Assembly (NCBI GenBank): GCA_018665505.1 | Contig: JABJCS010000298.1 | Coordinates: forward strand, 1 to 13,409 | Source: Alphaproteobacteria bacterium | GTDB lineage: Bacteria > Pseudomonadota > Alphaproteobacteria > UBA8366 | Direction: 5' to 3' | DNA: 13,409 nucleotides | Shown: positions 1 through 9,608 of the stretch, piece after piece | How positions within the stretch are numbered: the first letter of the stretch is position 1 | Layout: each line of letters begins with the position of its first letter | Program-made: the position numbers and the translations under genes | Notes under the pieces: model-generated | The model's input: only the letters and a program-made list of their open reading frames with translations | Database searches by the model: none | What the model was told of the DNA's origin: nothing

Positions 1-74
1 CATCGCTTTGGACACGGGGAGAAAGGCGCGGAGTTATCGCCGTTGAGATCGAACGGGTCAAGGCGGTCGCTACG

Positions 75-1631
75 TTAGGATGAGGGCGGTCGCCTTAACA
101 TCGAGCGCAACTCGGAAACGCGCACGGCTCGGAAGAGGTGCGCCGCAAAGGCATAAACCCCAAGCCCCAGCGCCACGAGACCGCAGAGCGCCGAAATCTT
201 CTCTAGACTCGATCCTCCGAGATAGGGGCCAAGCGCCGATTCCCCAAATACCAGCGACACCGCCATAACAATGGCCGCCGCTAGAGCCCGCGGCGCGTTG
301 CGCCGCAAGCGAGGGTCGATCCTCAATTGGTTTCGGCGATGGAGAATAAAGCAGAGGGCAAGCGCATTGATCCAGGCCGAACACGCCGTCGCCAATGCAA
401 TTCCCACATGGGCCATCACTTGCATCAAGGTCACCGCCAGCACGACGTTCAAGACCATTGCGAATACCGCCACCTTCACCGGCGTCGCCGTATCCTGGCG
501 GGCGAAAAAGCCCGGCGTCAGTGCCTTGATTAAAACATATGCAGGCAGCCCGACGGCAAACGCGGCCAGCGCAGCGGCGGTATTGGCGGCGGCGGCGGCA
601 TCAAAAGCACCGCGCTCGAACAGCACGGAGACAATCGGTCCGGCGATGGTCACCAACGCGGCCGCCGCTGGAAGCGTTAGAATCAAGGCAAATTCAATGG
701 CGCGATTTTGGCTGTCGCTCGCCGCCGCTTCGTCGCCGTCCGCCAATTGGCGCGTGAGGAGGGGCAGTAAGGCAACACCGACCGCGACGCCAACAACACC
801 GAGAGGAAGTTGATTGATCCGGTCGGCGAAATACAAATACGAGACCGACCCTTCCCGCAGCGTCGACGCCAAAATAACGTCCACCACGAGATTAATCTGC
901 ACCACCCCAGCTCCGATTAAGCCCGGCGCCATCAAAGCGAGCAGACGCCGGACGCTGGGTGTCAGCCGTGGGCGAGGCAGCCGGATCATGATATCCGCCC
1001 GAGCACAGGCGGCAGCGATCCAGATCAATTGGCCAATCCCCGCCGCCGTCACCGCCCATGCCAGCCCGAAACCGGGATGGGGTATGTAGCCAAGACCGAT
1101 CAAGACCAATGCTGAGATCAACACGATGTTCAGCAAAATCGGGGCGGCGGCGGTCGCGGCAAACCGCTGCATCGTATTCAGCATCCCGCCAAGCAAGGCG
1201 ATCAGCGCCATGAACATGAGATAAGGAAAGGTGATCCGCGTCAGCTCAATGGTCAGCCCGAACTTCTCGGGCTGATCCGCAAACCCGGGCGCAATCGCGT
1301 ACATCAACCACGGCATCAACAGCACCGCCGAGAACGTAAACAGCATCAATGCGGAGACCAGCACGGCCGCCGCTTCCGCCGCAAACGCCCGGGCGGACGC
1401 TTTGCCCTCGGTCGTCAAGCGTTCGCCGAATAGCGGTACGAAGGCTGCGTTGAAGGCGCCTTCGGCAAACAGACGCCGAAAAAAATTGGGAAACTTGAAA
1501 GCAACGAAAAAGGCGTCGGCGATCAATCCGGCACCAAGCGTGCCGGCCATGAGAATGTCGCGGACAAATCCGAGAATCCGGCTTCCCATGGTCCAACCGC
1601 CAACCGTCGCAATGGATCGAAATAGAGACAT
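75..1631 (-). CDS. murJ: MurJ (MviN) lipid II flippase
   Basis: This 518-residue inner-membrane protein of the MOP exporter superfamily moves undecaprenyl-linked lipid II from the cytoplasmic to the periplasmic face for peptidoglycan synthesis. The N-terminus matches E. coli MurJ closely: R18, R24, D25, D39 and R52 fall at the same positions as the charged cavity residues known there, within SRILGFVRD (17-25) and FRRLFAEGAFNAAF (51-64). The motif YFADRINQLPLGV (267-279) carries R271, equivalent to the essential E. coli R270. Hydrophobic segments run along the whole length, consistent with about 14 helices, and the size is normal for the family. The start MSLFRSIATVGG agrees with homologues, although no clear Shine-Dalgarno sequence precedes it. 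It lies 61 bases after glnD on the same strand, the last gene of the mutS-glnD-murJ run. Nothing suggests damage. The function is known from the family, not tested here. Confidence 0.97.
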   Translation of the reverse strand: MSLFRSIATVGGWTMGSRILGFVRDILMAGTLGAGLIADAFFVAFKFPNFFRRLFAEGAFNAAFVPLFGERLTTEGKASARAFAAEAAAVLVSALMLFTFSAVLLMPWLMYAIAPGFADQPEKFGLTIELTRITFPYLMFMALIALLGGMLNTMQRFAATAAAPILLNIVLISALVLIGLGYIPHPGFGLAWAVTAAGIGQLIWIAAACARADIMIRLPRPRLTPSVRRLLALMAPGLIGAGVVQINLVVDVILASTLREGSVSYLYFADRINQLPLGVVGVAVGVALLPLLTRQLADGDEAAASDSQNRAIEFALILTLPAAAALVTIAGPIVSVLFERGAFDAAAAANTAAALAAFAVGLPAYVLIKALTPGFFARQDTATPVKVAVFAMVLNVVLAVTLMQVMAHVGIALATACSAWINALALCFILHRRNQLRIDPRLRRNAPRALAAAIVMAVSLVFGESALGPYLGGSSLEKISALCGLVALGLGVYAFAAHLFRAVRVSELRSMLRRPPSS

Positions 1632-1692
1632 CGTTGGTATTTAACCACCGGTTACGGCGAAATTGCGGCGAGCATCCGACACGTTACGCGCC

Positions 1693-4512
1693 CTATTCCG
1701 CGGCTACCGCTGCCTTGGCCCGGCGCGGTTTTGCCGCACGCGGTTCGCACGACCCCTCTTGCAACGCTTTCAATAAAGCCGCGCGAGTCGCTTTCAGTTT
1801 GCCTTCATGCTCAACCTTCATGCCGAAGATGTCCTTTACATAAAACACGTCGACAACTTCTTCCCCGAACGTCGAGATCTTCGCGGAACCGATCCGCAGT
1901 CCAAGTTCCGACAAAGCCCGCGTCAGGTCATACAGCAATCCGGGCCGATCGCGCCCATTTACCTCGATCACGGTCCGGGTATTCGACGCTTTGTTGTCGA
2001 TTAACACACGAGGCGATACGGTGAAAACTTTCGTGCGGCTCGGCAAGCCCTTCATTTTTTTGAGCTCGACATCTGCCCGGATTTCGCCGGCGATCGATTT
2101 CTCGACAATCTCCAGGACACGGTCCAATTTAGCCGATTGGTCCGGCGCCGCCGCATCGCGATCTTGGATCCAAAAACTATCGAGCGCCATGCCATCGTTC
2201 AGGGTGTTAATCCGCGCGTCGACGATATTGACGCCAGCGACCGCCAGACCACCGGCAATGGAACTGAACAAACCCGGATGATCGGCGGCTAGGACAGTAA
2301 TTTCCGTCACCGCCTTGTAGGTATCGACGCGTCGGTCGAAAGCGACGGCGAGACTCTGTTTGTTCGCGTCGCGCACGAAGATCCCTTGGCGCGCCAGGGT
2401 CTCGATATCGAAGGACAACCAATAACTGGGCGGGCCCAAGGATTGGAACGTCTCAAACTCCTCATCACTCCAATCGGAAAGCGCTTCGCGGACCCGTTCT
2501 TGCGCATCCGTTACCGCGCGATCGCGCCGATCAGCCGCGAGGCCGCCGGTTAGGACGTCTTCCGTGCGATAGTATAATTCGCGCAGCAACGCCGCCTTCC
2601 ACCCGTTCCAACGACCAGGCCCGACCGCTCTAATATCCGCGACCGTCAAGCATAGAAGCAACCGGAGTCGTTCCGGCGACTGCACGAATTCGGAAAAATC
2701 AGCAATGGTTTTCGGATCCGATAGGTCGCGTTTAAAGGCGGTATTGCTCATAACTAAATGGTGCTCGACAAGCCACGACACCGTTTGGGTTTGCTCGGCG
2801 GTCAGTCCCAATCTCGGGCAAAGCTTAAGCGCCACCTTCGCGCCCAAAACCGAATGATCGCCACCCCGTCCTTTGGCAATGTCATGCAACAACACCGAGA
2901 CATACAGAACCTCGCGAGACAGCACCTTGTGAATGATTTCGCTCGCCAGGGGATGATCGTCGACCAGACGACCGTGTTCGATGCGGCTTAAAACTCCGAT
3001 GGCTCTGATCGTATGCTCGTCCGTCGTATAGACGTGATACATGTCGTATTGCATCTGCGACACGACACGCCCGAAATCATTAATGAACTTGCCCAGGACC
3101 CCCGCTTCGTTCATGCGGCGGAGGGTGACCTCTGGGTCTTTTTTCGAGATCAACATACGCATGAACAGCTCGTTAGCGTCGGTGTCGTATTGAACCGCCC
3201 GGGTCAGACGTTTCAGATTGCGCGTGATCAAATGTAAAGCGTTCGGGTGGATATCGAATTCGTGGCGTTGCGCGACTTCGAAGATACGTAACATCTCGGC
3301 GGCGGCCGTCTTGAAATGATCTTTCGCTTCGACGTTTAAGCGACCGGCTTCGACCTTGAACCCTTCGACTTCACGGGTGAAGAGACTCATGCCCGGCAGC
3401 CGCGATGCCCAACTCCGTTGTTGGCGCGCCTCCAGTGACGCACAGAAGATGCGCGTTAAATCGCCGACATCCTTGGCGACCAGAAAGTAATGTTTCATGA
3501 ACCGCTCGACCCCGGAGACCCCTTCGCGATCGACATAGCCCATCTCACGTGCGAGTTCCGGCTGCATATCAAAGGTTAGACGCTCCTCGGCTCGACCGCT
3601 GATATAGTGAAGATGGCAGCGCACCGTCCACAGGAATTTTTGCGCCTTATCAAAGCGCGCGAGCTCAGCTTTCGAGAACACCCCTTCCTCGCGTAACTGG
3701 CCGATGGTCTCGCAGCGGTAAAGGTATTTCGCGATCCAGAACAACGTGTGTAGATCGCGCAGGCCACCTTTGCCTTCCTTGATGTTCGGCTCCAGGACAT
3801 AGCGTGTATCGCCCATGCGGTCGTGCCGTTCGTCCCGCTCTTCCAACTTCGCTTCGACAAAGTGACCTTTACCCTTCACCACCTCCTCAAAGAAGCGGTG
3901 GCGCAGCTCTCTGTGAAGTTCCTGGACGCCCCATATGTATCGGGATTCGAGCAAACCGGTTCGGATGACCATGTCGTCATGGGCTTGCCGGATACAATCG
4001 TCCACCGACCGGGTAGCATGCCCCAGCTTCAACCCCAGATCCCAGAGCGTATAGAGAATGTGCTCGATGACCTGCTCGTTTCGCGGCGTCGGTTTATACG
4101 GCAGTAAGAACAACAGATCGATGTCGGAGCGAGGTGCCAATTCACCCCGTCCATAGCCGCCATAGGCGACGATGCAAAGTTGGTCGGCCGAGGTCGGATT
4201 GGCGGCCCGGTACAACCAATTCGCCGCAATGTCGTGCATGACGCGAACCAATTGATCGATCAGGAAACAATGACCCTCGACCGCAAATTCACCGTGCTGG
4301 TCTTCTTCGAACCGGCGTCGGATTTCCGCGTTGCCGGCCGCAAGCGCCGCGCGATAGACATCTAACACGGCAATGGCACTATCGGATTTCGGCAATTCGC
4401 CGTCCAACACCGTTTCGACCTGTTCCTGCAGCTCGATGCGGTCAATAATCGCGCGCTTATTTCTCAACTGCTCCATATTATCGAGCTTCGCGCGGAGCCA
4501 ATCGAAATGCAA
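1693..4512 (-). CDS. glnD: GlnD bifunctional uridylyltransferase/uridylyl-removing enzyme
   Basis: This is the cytosolic glutamine sensor of the nitrogen-regulation cascade. It uridylylates PII proteins (GlnB/GlnK) when nitrogen is short and removes the UMP when glutamine is high. In order the 939 residues show a nucleotidyltransferase domain with GGYGRGELAPRSDID (118-132; D130 and D132 are the metal ligands), the GlnE/GlnD-type helical linker with EGKGGLRDLHTL (246-257), an HD domain with H500, HD at 543-544, H553 and EHH at 583-585, and two ACT domains at about 735-785 and 847-895, each with a DHPGL or DRPGL glutamine-binding loop (744-748, 855-859). All catalytic residues are present. After the second ACT domain there is a short Ala/Lys/Arg-rich tail (about 922-939). 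It begins about 10 bases after the mutS stop. The start is uncertain: Met13 at 4476 is an alternative just before the conserved RAIIDR, and neither site has a good Shine-Dalgarno sequence. Confidence 0.97.
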   Translation of the reverse strand: MHFDWLRAKLDNMEQLRNKRAIIDRIELQEQVETVLDGELPKSDSAIAVLDVYRAALAAGNAEIRRRFEEDQHGEFAVEGHCFLIDQLVRVMHDIAANWLYRAANPTSADQLCIVAYGGYGRGELAPRSDIDLLFLLPYKPTPRNEQVIEHILYTLWDLGLKLGHATRSVDDCIRQAHDDMVIRTGLLESRYIWGVQELHRELRHRFFEEVVKGKGHFVEAKLEERDERHDRMGDTRYVLEPNIKEGKGGLRDLHTLFWIAKYLYRCETIGQLREEGVFSKAELARFDKAQKFLWTVRCHLHYISGRAEERLTFDMQPELAREMGYVDREGVSGVERFMKHYFLVAKDVGDLTRIFCASLEARQQRSWASRLPGMSLFTREVEGFKVEAGRLNVEAKDHFKTAAAEMLRIFEVAQRHEFDIHPNALHLITRNLKRLTRAVQYDTDANELFMRMLISKKDPEVTLRRMNEAGVLGKFINDFGRVVSQMQYDMYHVYTTDEHTIRAIGVLSRIEHGRLVDDHPLASEIIHKVLSREVLYVSVLLHDIAKGRGGDHSVLGAKVALKLCPRLGLTAEQTQTVSWLVEHHLVMSNTAFKRDLSDPKTIADFSEFVQSPERLRLLLCLTVADIRAVGPGRWNGWKAALLRELYYRTEDVLTGGLAADRRDRAVTDAQERVREALSDWSDEEFETFQSLGPPSYWLSFDIETLARQGIFVRDANKQSLAVAFDRRVDTYKAVTEITVLAADHPGLFSSIAGGLAVAGVNIVDARINTLNDGMALDSFWIQDRDAAAPDQSAKLDRVLEIVEKSIAGEIRADVELKKMKGLPSRTKVFTVSPRVLIDNKASNTRTVIEVNGRDRPGLLYDLTRALSELGLRIGSAKISTFGEEVVDVFYVKDIFGMKVEHEGKLKATRAALLKALQEGSCEPRAAKPRRAKAAVAAE

Positions 4513-4522
4513 GCAGGCGGTC

Positions 4523-7192
4523 TCAATCCTTCAGTAAGCCTTTGAGTCGGTAGAGCGCATCGAGTGCCTCGCGCGGCGTGAGGTCGTCCGGATTGAAGTC
4601 GCGCAGCGCCAGTTCCGCCTCCGACGGGCCGGACGCGGGGGCGGGGGGCGCATTCGCTAAGCTCGCAAATAGCGGCAGGTCTTCGGCCAGACGCGTAATC
4701 GCGCCCGATTGCTCGCCCTGCTCCAAGGTCTCCAGCACCTGTTCGGCACGCAGGATGACCGGCGGCGGCAATCCCGCCAACCGCGCCACATGAATACCGT
4801 ATGAACGGTCCGCAGCCCCCGGCGCCACCTCGTGCAAGAAGATTACATCCCCTTGCCATTCCTTGACTCGCATCGTGTAGGGCACGCAGGCCTCTAGCAG
4901 CGCCGTCAGCGCGACGAGTTCGTGATAATGGGTCGCAAACAAAGCCCGGCACCGGTTGCTCTCGTGCAAATGCTCGACCGTCGCCCAAGCGATGGACAAC
5001 CCGTCATAGGTCGCGGTCCCCCGGCCAATTTCGTCCAGGATCACAAGGGAACGTTCGGTCGCTTGGTTCACGATGGCTGCAGTCTCGACCATCTCCACCA
5101 TGAAAGTGGAGCGCCCTCGGGCCAAATCGTCGGCGGCGCCGACACGGCTGAACAGACGGTCGACAACACCGATATGCGCACTGTCGGCAGGCACATAACT
5201 GCCCATTTGCGCCAGAATGGCGATGAGAGCGTTTTGGCGCAGGAACGTGCTCTTACCCGCCATATTCGGGCCAGTGACGATCCACAGCCGCTGGTCTTGT
5301 GACAGGTCGCAATCATTGGCGACGAAACCGCTGTTGCCTTGCGCTTCGAGCGCCGCCGCCACGACCGGGTGCCGACCGCCCTCGATGATGAAGGTCTGTG
5401 AATCGTCCAATCGCGGTCGTGCATAACGTTGTTCGACGGCCAAGGACGCGAGCGCGGAGGCAAAATCGAGACGCGCCATTGCCGCCGCCGCCACCGCAAT
5501 GTTCCCGGATTCCCCGAGAATGTCCCCCGCCAGGCCCTCGAACAGATCCATCTCGACCGCCAAGGATTTATCCGCTGCTTCCGAGATCGACCGCGCGAGA
5601 TCGCCGAGCTCCGCCGTCGTGAACCGCATCGCGTTCGCCATCGATTGGCGGTGGATAAACGGCTCGCCCATTTTGTCCGCGTTGCGGGCCGTCACTTCAA
5701 TAAAATAACCCAGCACGTTGTTGTGTTTGATTTTCAGATTCTCGACACCGGACTCCTCCCGGTAGCGCGCTTCGAGCCCCGCGATCAATCGGCGGCTTTG
5801 ATCCCGCAGCTCACGCAGCTCGTCGAGAGAGGGCTCAAACTCCGCCCGGATAAACCCGCCGTCCCGCGCCATCAACGGCAGATCATCCGCCAAGGCGCGG
5901 CGCAAGGTATCGATCAGGCCGTCATGGGTTCCGAAATCTCGGTGAATTTCCTCAATCCCGAAAGGCCGGTTCTCGCTACCGCCGACGGCTGCCTGAAGTG
6001 CTGCGGCTTGCACCAGCCCATCGCGGATCGACGCCATATCGCGAGGTCCCCCACGACCGAGACTGAGCCGCGACAAAGCGCGCTCCAGATCCGGTGCGGC
6101 CTTCAGAAGCTCGCGAATCTTTTCACGCAGCTCCGGCGCTTCGATCAGAAACTGTACTTGGTCCAATCGGCCGTCTATGGCCGCCGGGTCCGTCAACGGC
6201 GCGGAGAGTCGGGTCGCCAGCAAGCGGGCCCCGGGCCCGGTCACAGTCCGGTCCACCGCATGCAACAAGCTGCCCGGCCGACCGCCGGTCAACGTCCGCG
6301 TCAGTTCCAGGCTACGGCGTGTCGCTGCGTCGATTTCCAATAATGCGCCGCCACCGATGTGGCGCGGCAGGCCAAGACGCGGCAGTTTGCCGACTTGGGT
6401 CAATTCGACATAGTCGATCAAGGCACCCGCAGCCGCCAACTCAGCACGGTCGAAATCACCGAAGGCGTCAAGCGCCGCCACGTCGTAGACCGCCTCCAGA
6501 CGCCGCCTGGCGTTGTCGGAATTAAACCGCGCATTGGGGACGGGCGTCAGATGGCTTCGCCAATCTTCCAGCAGGCCCGCCAGCTCCGGCCTCTCGTAAA
6601 GTTTCTCTGGCATCAACAATTCGCCGGGCGACACCCGCGATACTGCCGCCGGTAAGTCCGCAAGCGTCAACGGCTGAACCGTGAAGTCACCGGTCGACAT
6701 ATCGAGCCAAGCGAGGCCGCATTTGTCCGAGACTTCGGTTACCGCCGCCAGGTAATTGTGAGAGCGCGCATCAAGGAGCGTTTCCTCGGTCAGCGTGCCC
6801 GGGGTGACTAGGCGGGTGACATCGCGCCGCACCACCGCTTTCGAGCCACCGCGGCGTTTCGCTTCCGCCGGGTCTTCCATCTGCTCACAAATAGCCACCC
6901 GGAAGCCCTTGCGGATCAAACGTTCCAGATAGCCATCGAGAGCATGCACCGGAACCCCGCACATCGGGATGTCCTCGCCCTTGTGGCTTCCCCGTTTGGT
7001 CAGCGCGATATCGAGCGCCGCCGCCGCCGCGACCGCATCATCGAAAAACATTTCGTAGAAATCACCCATACGGAAAAACAACAAGGCGTCCGGATAGGCT
7101 TCCTTGTTCTGGAAGAATTGCACCATCATCGGCGTCATGGCACGGGGTGCATTTTTTTCGTCGGGTTCGGACATCACGTCGAAAAATAGCAT
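4523..7192 (-). CDS. mutS: MutS DNA mismatch repair ATPase
   Basis: MutS binds mismatches and small loops in DNA and, with MutL, starts methyl-independent or strand-directed repair. Numbered from 7192 the protein has 889 residues. The mismatch-binding domain shows TPMMVQFF (20-27) and the Phe-x-Glu wedge in GDFYEMF (F45, E47). The lever/clamp region includes [12 protein letters not shown] (490-501). The ATPase has Walker A GPNMAGKS (641-648), an ST-rich signature [11 protein letters not shown] (691-701), Walker B LVILDE (716-721) and the H-loop ATHYHEL (753-759). DLPLF (838-842) resembles a beta-clamp-binding motif, and the C-terminus [12 protein letters not shown] is the usual tetramerisation helix. 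The reading frame is open to 7333, but that would overlap maeB. GGAG at 7197-7200 sits 4 bases before ATG 7192; Met at 7174 (MSEPDEKN) is the other candidate. First gene of the mutS-glnD-murJ run. Confidence 0.96.
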   Translation of the reverse strand: MLFFDVMSEPDEKNAPRAMTPMMVQFFQNKEAYPDALLFFRMGDFYEMFFDDAVAAAAALDIALTKRGSHKGEDIPMCGVPVHALDGYLERLIRKGFRVAICEQMEDPAEAKRRGGSKAVVRRDVTRLVTPGTLTEETLLDARSHNYLAAVTEVSDKCGLAWLDMSTGDFTVQPLTLADLPAAVSRVSPGELLMPEKLYERPELAGLLEDWRSHLTPVPNARFNSDNARRRLEAVYDVAALDAFGDFDRAELAAAGALIDYVELTQVGKLPRLGLPRHIGGGALLEIDAATRRSLELTRTLTGGRPGSLLHAVDRTVTGPGARLLATRLSAPLTDPAAIDGRLDQVQFLIEAPELREKIRELLKAAPDLERALSRLSLGRGGPRDMASIRDGLVQAAALQAAVGGSENRPFGIEEIHRDFGTHDGLIDTLRRALADDLPLMARDGGFIRAEFEPSLDELRELRDQSRRLIAGLEARYREESGVENLKIKHNNVLGYFIEVTARNADKMGEPFIHRQSMANAMRFTTAELGDLARSISEAADKSLAVEMDLFEGLAGDILGESGNIAVAAAAMARLDFASALASLAVEQRYARPRLDDSQTFIIEGGRHPVVAAALEAQGNSGFVANDCDLSQDQRLWIVTGPNMAGKSTFLRQNALIAILAQMGSYVPADSAHIGVVDRLFSRVGAADDLARGRSTFMVEMVETAAIVNQATERSLVILDEIGRGTATYDGLSIAWATVEHLHESNRCRALFATHYHELVALTALLEACVPYTMRVKEWQGDVIFLHEVAPGAADRSYGIHVARLAGLPPPVILRAEQVLETLEQGEQSGAITRLAEDLPLFASLANAPPAPASGPSEAELALRDFNPDDLTPREALDALYRLKGLLKD

Positions 7193-7196
7193 GCAG

Positions 7197-7200
7197 CTCC
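7197..7200 (-). promoter_or_regulatory. Shine-Dalgarno site deciding the mutS start
   Basis: Read on the minus strand, GGAG lies 4 bases upstream of the ATG ending at 7192. The alternative ATG at 7174 has only AU-rich sequence before it, and the longest open frame (ATG at 7333) would place the start inside maeB. This favours 7192, although the spacing is a little short. Confidence 0.5.
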
Positions 7201-7237
7201 GGAATTGACACAACGCGACAAGGAAATTTACCAACCT

Positions 7238-7253
7238 CTCATTGCGCAATGAG
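7238..7253. promoter_or_regulatory. Perfect 16-bp palindrome, candidate operator in the mutS/maeB divergent spacer
   Basis: CTCATTGCGCAATGAG reads identically on both strands with no central gap. The flanking bases do not extend the symmetry. It lies 45 bases upstream of the mutS start at 7192 and 63 bases upstream of the maeB ATG, directly before a weak -35-like TTGAAA on the plus strand. Position and perfect dyad symmetry suggest a site for a dimeric regulator that could act on either gene or both. It has no T-run, so an intrinsic terminator is unlikely. I do not recognise the motif as belonging to a specific regulator. Confidence 0.45.
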
Positions 7254-7282
7254 TTGAAAAAGCCCCGGCGATGCGGAATGCT
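7254..7282 (+). promoter_or_regulatory. Weak candidate sigma70 promoter for maeB
   Basis: TTGAAA (7254-7259) is followed after 17 bases by AATGCT (7277-7282). The -35 box is good, the -10 box poor (3 of 6 bases). It would start transcription near 7289, leaving a leader of about 28 bases before the maeB ATG. It abuts the 16-bp palindrome. This is pattern matching only. Confidence 0.25.
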
Positions 7283-7316
7283 GTTGTCTAAATCATTCAA
7301 ATAGGTAAAAAATTTA

Positions 7317-9608
7317 ATGGCCGACCAGTCCACGCTCCGGGAAGACGCCCTCCAATTTCACGTCGGCGGACGCCGCCAGGGCAAGATCGAGATCAGCGCC
7401 ACCAAGCCACTGACGACACAACGGGACTTGGCCCTCGCGTATTCGCCGGGGGTAGCCTATCCGTGCCTGGAGATCGAAAAAGATCCGGCAACAGCTTACG
7501 ATTACACCGCAAAGGGGAATTTCGTCGCCGTCATTTCGAACGGCACGGCGGTCTTAGGGCTCGGTAATATCGGTGCCCTCGCGTCCAAGCCGGTGATGGA
7601 AGGAAAATCAGTCCTCTTTAAGCGCTTCGCCGACGTCGATGGGATCGATATCGAGGTCGCGACCGAGGATGTCGACGAGTTCGTCAATTGCGTGAAGCTG
7701 ATCGGTAATAATTACGGCGGCATCAATCTCGAAGACATCAAGGCGCCGGAGTGTTTTTTGATCGAGGAGCAGTTGAAAGAAATCCTCGATGTGCCGGTCT
7801 TCCATGACGACCAGCACGGCACCGCCATTATTACGACAGCGGGTTTCATCAACGCCTTGCATCTGACCGGCCGCGAGTACACGGACACCAAGCTGGTGGT
7901 AAACGGTGCCGGGGCTTCGGCCATCGCCTGCGTCGAGCTGATCAAAAGCATGGGCGTGCCGAACGAGAATGTCATCATGTGCGATAGCAAGGGCGTCATC
8001 TATCGCGGCCGCGAAGAAGGCATGAACCAGTGGAAATCAGCACACGCTGCAGAAACCGACGCCCGCGACCTGGCCCAAGCGCTGGTCGGCGCAGATGTCT
8101 TCATCGGTCTCTCAACCAAGGACGTCGTCACCAAGGACATGGTGATGTCGATGGCCGACAAGCCGATCATCTTCGCCATGGCGAACCCTGATCCGGAGAT
8201 CACGCCGGAAGATGTGAAGTCGGTGCGCACCGACGCCATCGTCGCCACCGGGCGCTCGGACTATCCGAACCAAGTGAACAATGTTTTGGGATTTCCCTAT
8301 ATCTTCCGGGGGGCTCTCGACGTCCGGGCGACGCGCATCAACGAAGAAATGAAAATCGCGGCAGCCGAAGCGCTGGCGGCGCTCGCTCGCCAGGACGTGC
8401 CGGAGGAAGTCGCCGCCGCCTATGGCGGACAGCAACTGCAATACGGTAACGACTATATCATTCCGGTTCCGTTCGATCCGCGTCTGATCGCCGCCATCCC
8501 CGCAGCCGTGGCTCAGGCGGCGATGGATACCGGCGTCGCCCAAAAGCCGGTTGAGGACATGGATGCCTATATGCGCGAACTCTCGGCCCGCCTCGATCCG
8601 ACATCGAGCTCGCTGCAATTGATCCTAGATCAAGTCCGATCAAACCCACGGCGGGTGGTTTTCGCCGAAGGCGAGGACGACCGCGTCATTCGCGCGGCGG
8701 TGCAATTCAAGAACGCCGGTTACGGCGAGCCAATCCTGATTGGCCGTGAAAAAGAAGTCAGCCGCATGATGGAGGAGCTCGGTTTCGGCAATACGAAACT
8801 GGAGATCCACAACGCCCGACTCAGCGATAAGAACGAGGCCTATACTGACTATCTTTATAAACGCCTACAGAGGCAGGGTTTCCTCGCCCGCGATTGCCAG
8901 CGTTTGGTGAATCAGGATCGCAATGTCTTCGGCGCGTGCATGGTCGCGCTTGGCGATGCGGACGCGATGGTGACCGGCGTCACCCGTGTCTTCAGCGTAG
9001 CGTTCAATGAGATCAGCCGCGTCGTCGACCCGCTCCCGGATCAGCGCTTGATGGGCATTTCCCTCATTGTGGGTTCGGACCGGTCGCTGTTCATCGCCGA
9101 CACTCGCATTCACGAAGTGCCGGATGCGGAAGAGCTCGCCGACATTGCCATCGAGGCGGCACAGTACGCCCGAAAGTTCGGTCACGAACCTCGTGTCGCG
9201 CTGCTCTCCTATTCGAATTTCGGCCAACCCATGCGCCCTCATATGGAACGCATCCGGGAGGCGGTTAGGATCTTAGAAGCGCGGAAGGTCGACTTCGAAT
9301 TTGACGGCGACATGCAAGCCGGCGTCGCCCTCAACTACGAGCTAATGCAGGATGTATATCCGTTCTGTCGCCTCTCGGGTCCGGCGAACGTCCTGGTGAT
9401 GCCGGCCCTGCACAGCGCCAGCATTACGTCCGGCATGTTAGGGGCGATGGGAGGTGGCACGGTCATCGGTCCCATCCTGGTCGGACTTTCAAAGCCGATC
9501 CAGATCGTCCCGCTCGGCTCCACCGTCAACGATTTGGTGCATATCGCCGCTTTCGCAGCGCATGACGCCATCGTGGCGGACACACAAAGGGCCCTACCGG
9601 GCGTTTAG
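7317..9608 (+). CDS. maeB: NADP-dependent malic enzyme with C-terminal phosphotransacetylase-like domain (MaeB type)
   Basis: This cytosolic enzyme decarboxylates malate to pyruvate, producing reduced NAD(P) and linking the TCA cycle to pyruvate and acetyl-CoA. The 763 residues are the normal length for the large bacterial MaeB class. The N-terminal malic domain shows [14 protein letters not shown] (40-53), the conserved Lys pair in [13 protein letters not shown] (90-102) and [10 protein letters not shown] (161-170) with metal-binding acidic residues. The Rossmann domain carries [11 protein letters not shown] (194-204) and [10 protein letters not shown] (286-295). From about residue 430 to the end runs a phosphotransacetylase-like domain ([26 protein letters not shown]), which in this family is generally regulatory rather than catalytic. 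NADP rather than NAD use is inferred from the class and not read from a residue. The start [10 protein letters not shown] fits alphaproteobacterial homologues; only a weak AGG lies 11 bases upstream. Divergent from mutS, and convergent with the macrodomain gene. Confidence 0.95.
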   Translation: MADQSTLREDALQFHVGGRRQGKIEISATKPLTTQRDLALAYSPGVAYPCLEIEKDPATAYDYTAKGNFVAVISNGTAVLGLGNIGALASKPVMEGKSVLFKRFADVDGIDIEVATEDVDEFVNCVKLIGNNYGGINLEDIKAPECFLIEEQLKEILDVPVFHDDQHGTAIITTAGFINALHLTGREYTDTKLVVNGAGASAIACVELIKSMGVPNENVIMCDSKGVIYRGREEGMNQWKSAHAAETDARDLAQALVGADVFIGLSTKDVVTKDMVMSMADKPIIFAMANPDPEITPEDVKSVRTDAIVATGRSDYPNQVNNVLGFPYIFRGALDVRATRINEEMKIAAAEALAALARQDVPEEVAAAYGGQQLQYGNDYIIPVPFDPRLIAAIPAAVAQAAMDTGVAQKPVEDMDAYMRELSARLDPTSSSLQLILDQVRSNPRRVVFAEGEDDRVIRAAVQFKNAGYGEPILIGREKEVSRMMEELGFGNTKLEIHNARLSDKNEAYTDYLYKRLQRQGFLARDCQRLVNQDRNVFGACMVALGDADAMVTGVTRVFSVAFNEISRVVDPLPDQRLMGISLIVGSDRSLFIADTRIHEVPDAEELADIAIEAAQYARKFGHEPRVALLSYSNFGQPMRPHMERIREAVRILEARKVDFEFDGDMQAGVALNYELMQDVYPFCRLSGPANVLVMPALHSASITSGMLGAMGGGTVIGPILVGLSKPIQIVPLGSTVNDLVHIAAFAAHDAIVADTQRALPGV

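Noticed and set aside
1..15. Possible start of a downstream minus-strand gene (GTG at 15 or ATG at 3), where trpS often follows murJ in alphaproteobacteria
   Set aside because: At most five codons are inside the window, too few to identify anything; the identity would rest on gene-order memory alone.
1642..1654. Small inverted repeat TAACC-ACC-GGTTA just upstream of the murJ start
   Set aside because: A five-base stem with a three-base loop is weak and common by chance; no terminator tract or known motif accompanies it.
5429..6343. A 304-codon plus-strand open frame antisense to mutS
   Set aside because: It lies wholly inside mutS, its product is Arg/Gln/Pro-rich with no recognisable domain, and long antisense frames are expected opposite GC-rich genes.
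7205..7210. TTGACA on the plus strand in the mutS-maeB spacer, a perfect -35 hexamer
   Set aside because: No acceptable -10 box lies 16-18 bases downstream, so it is not a convincing promoter.
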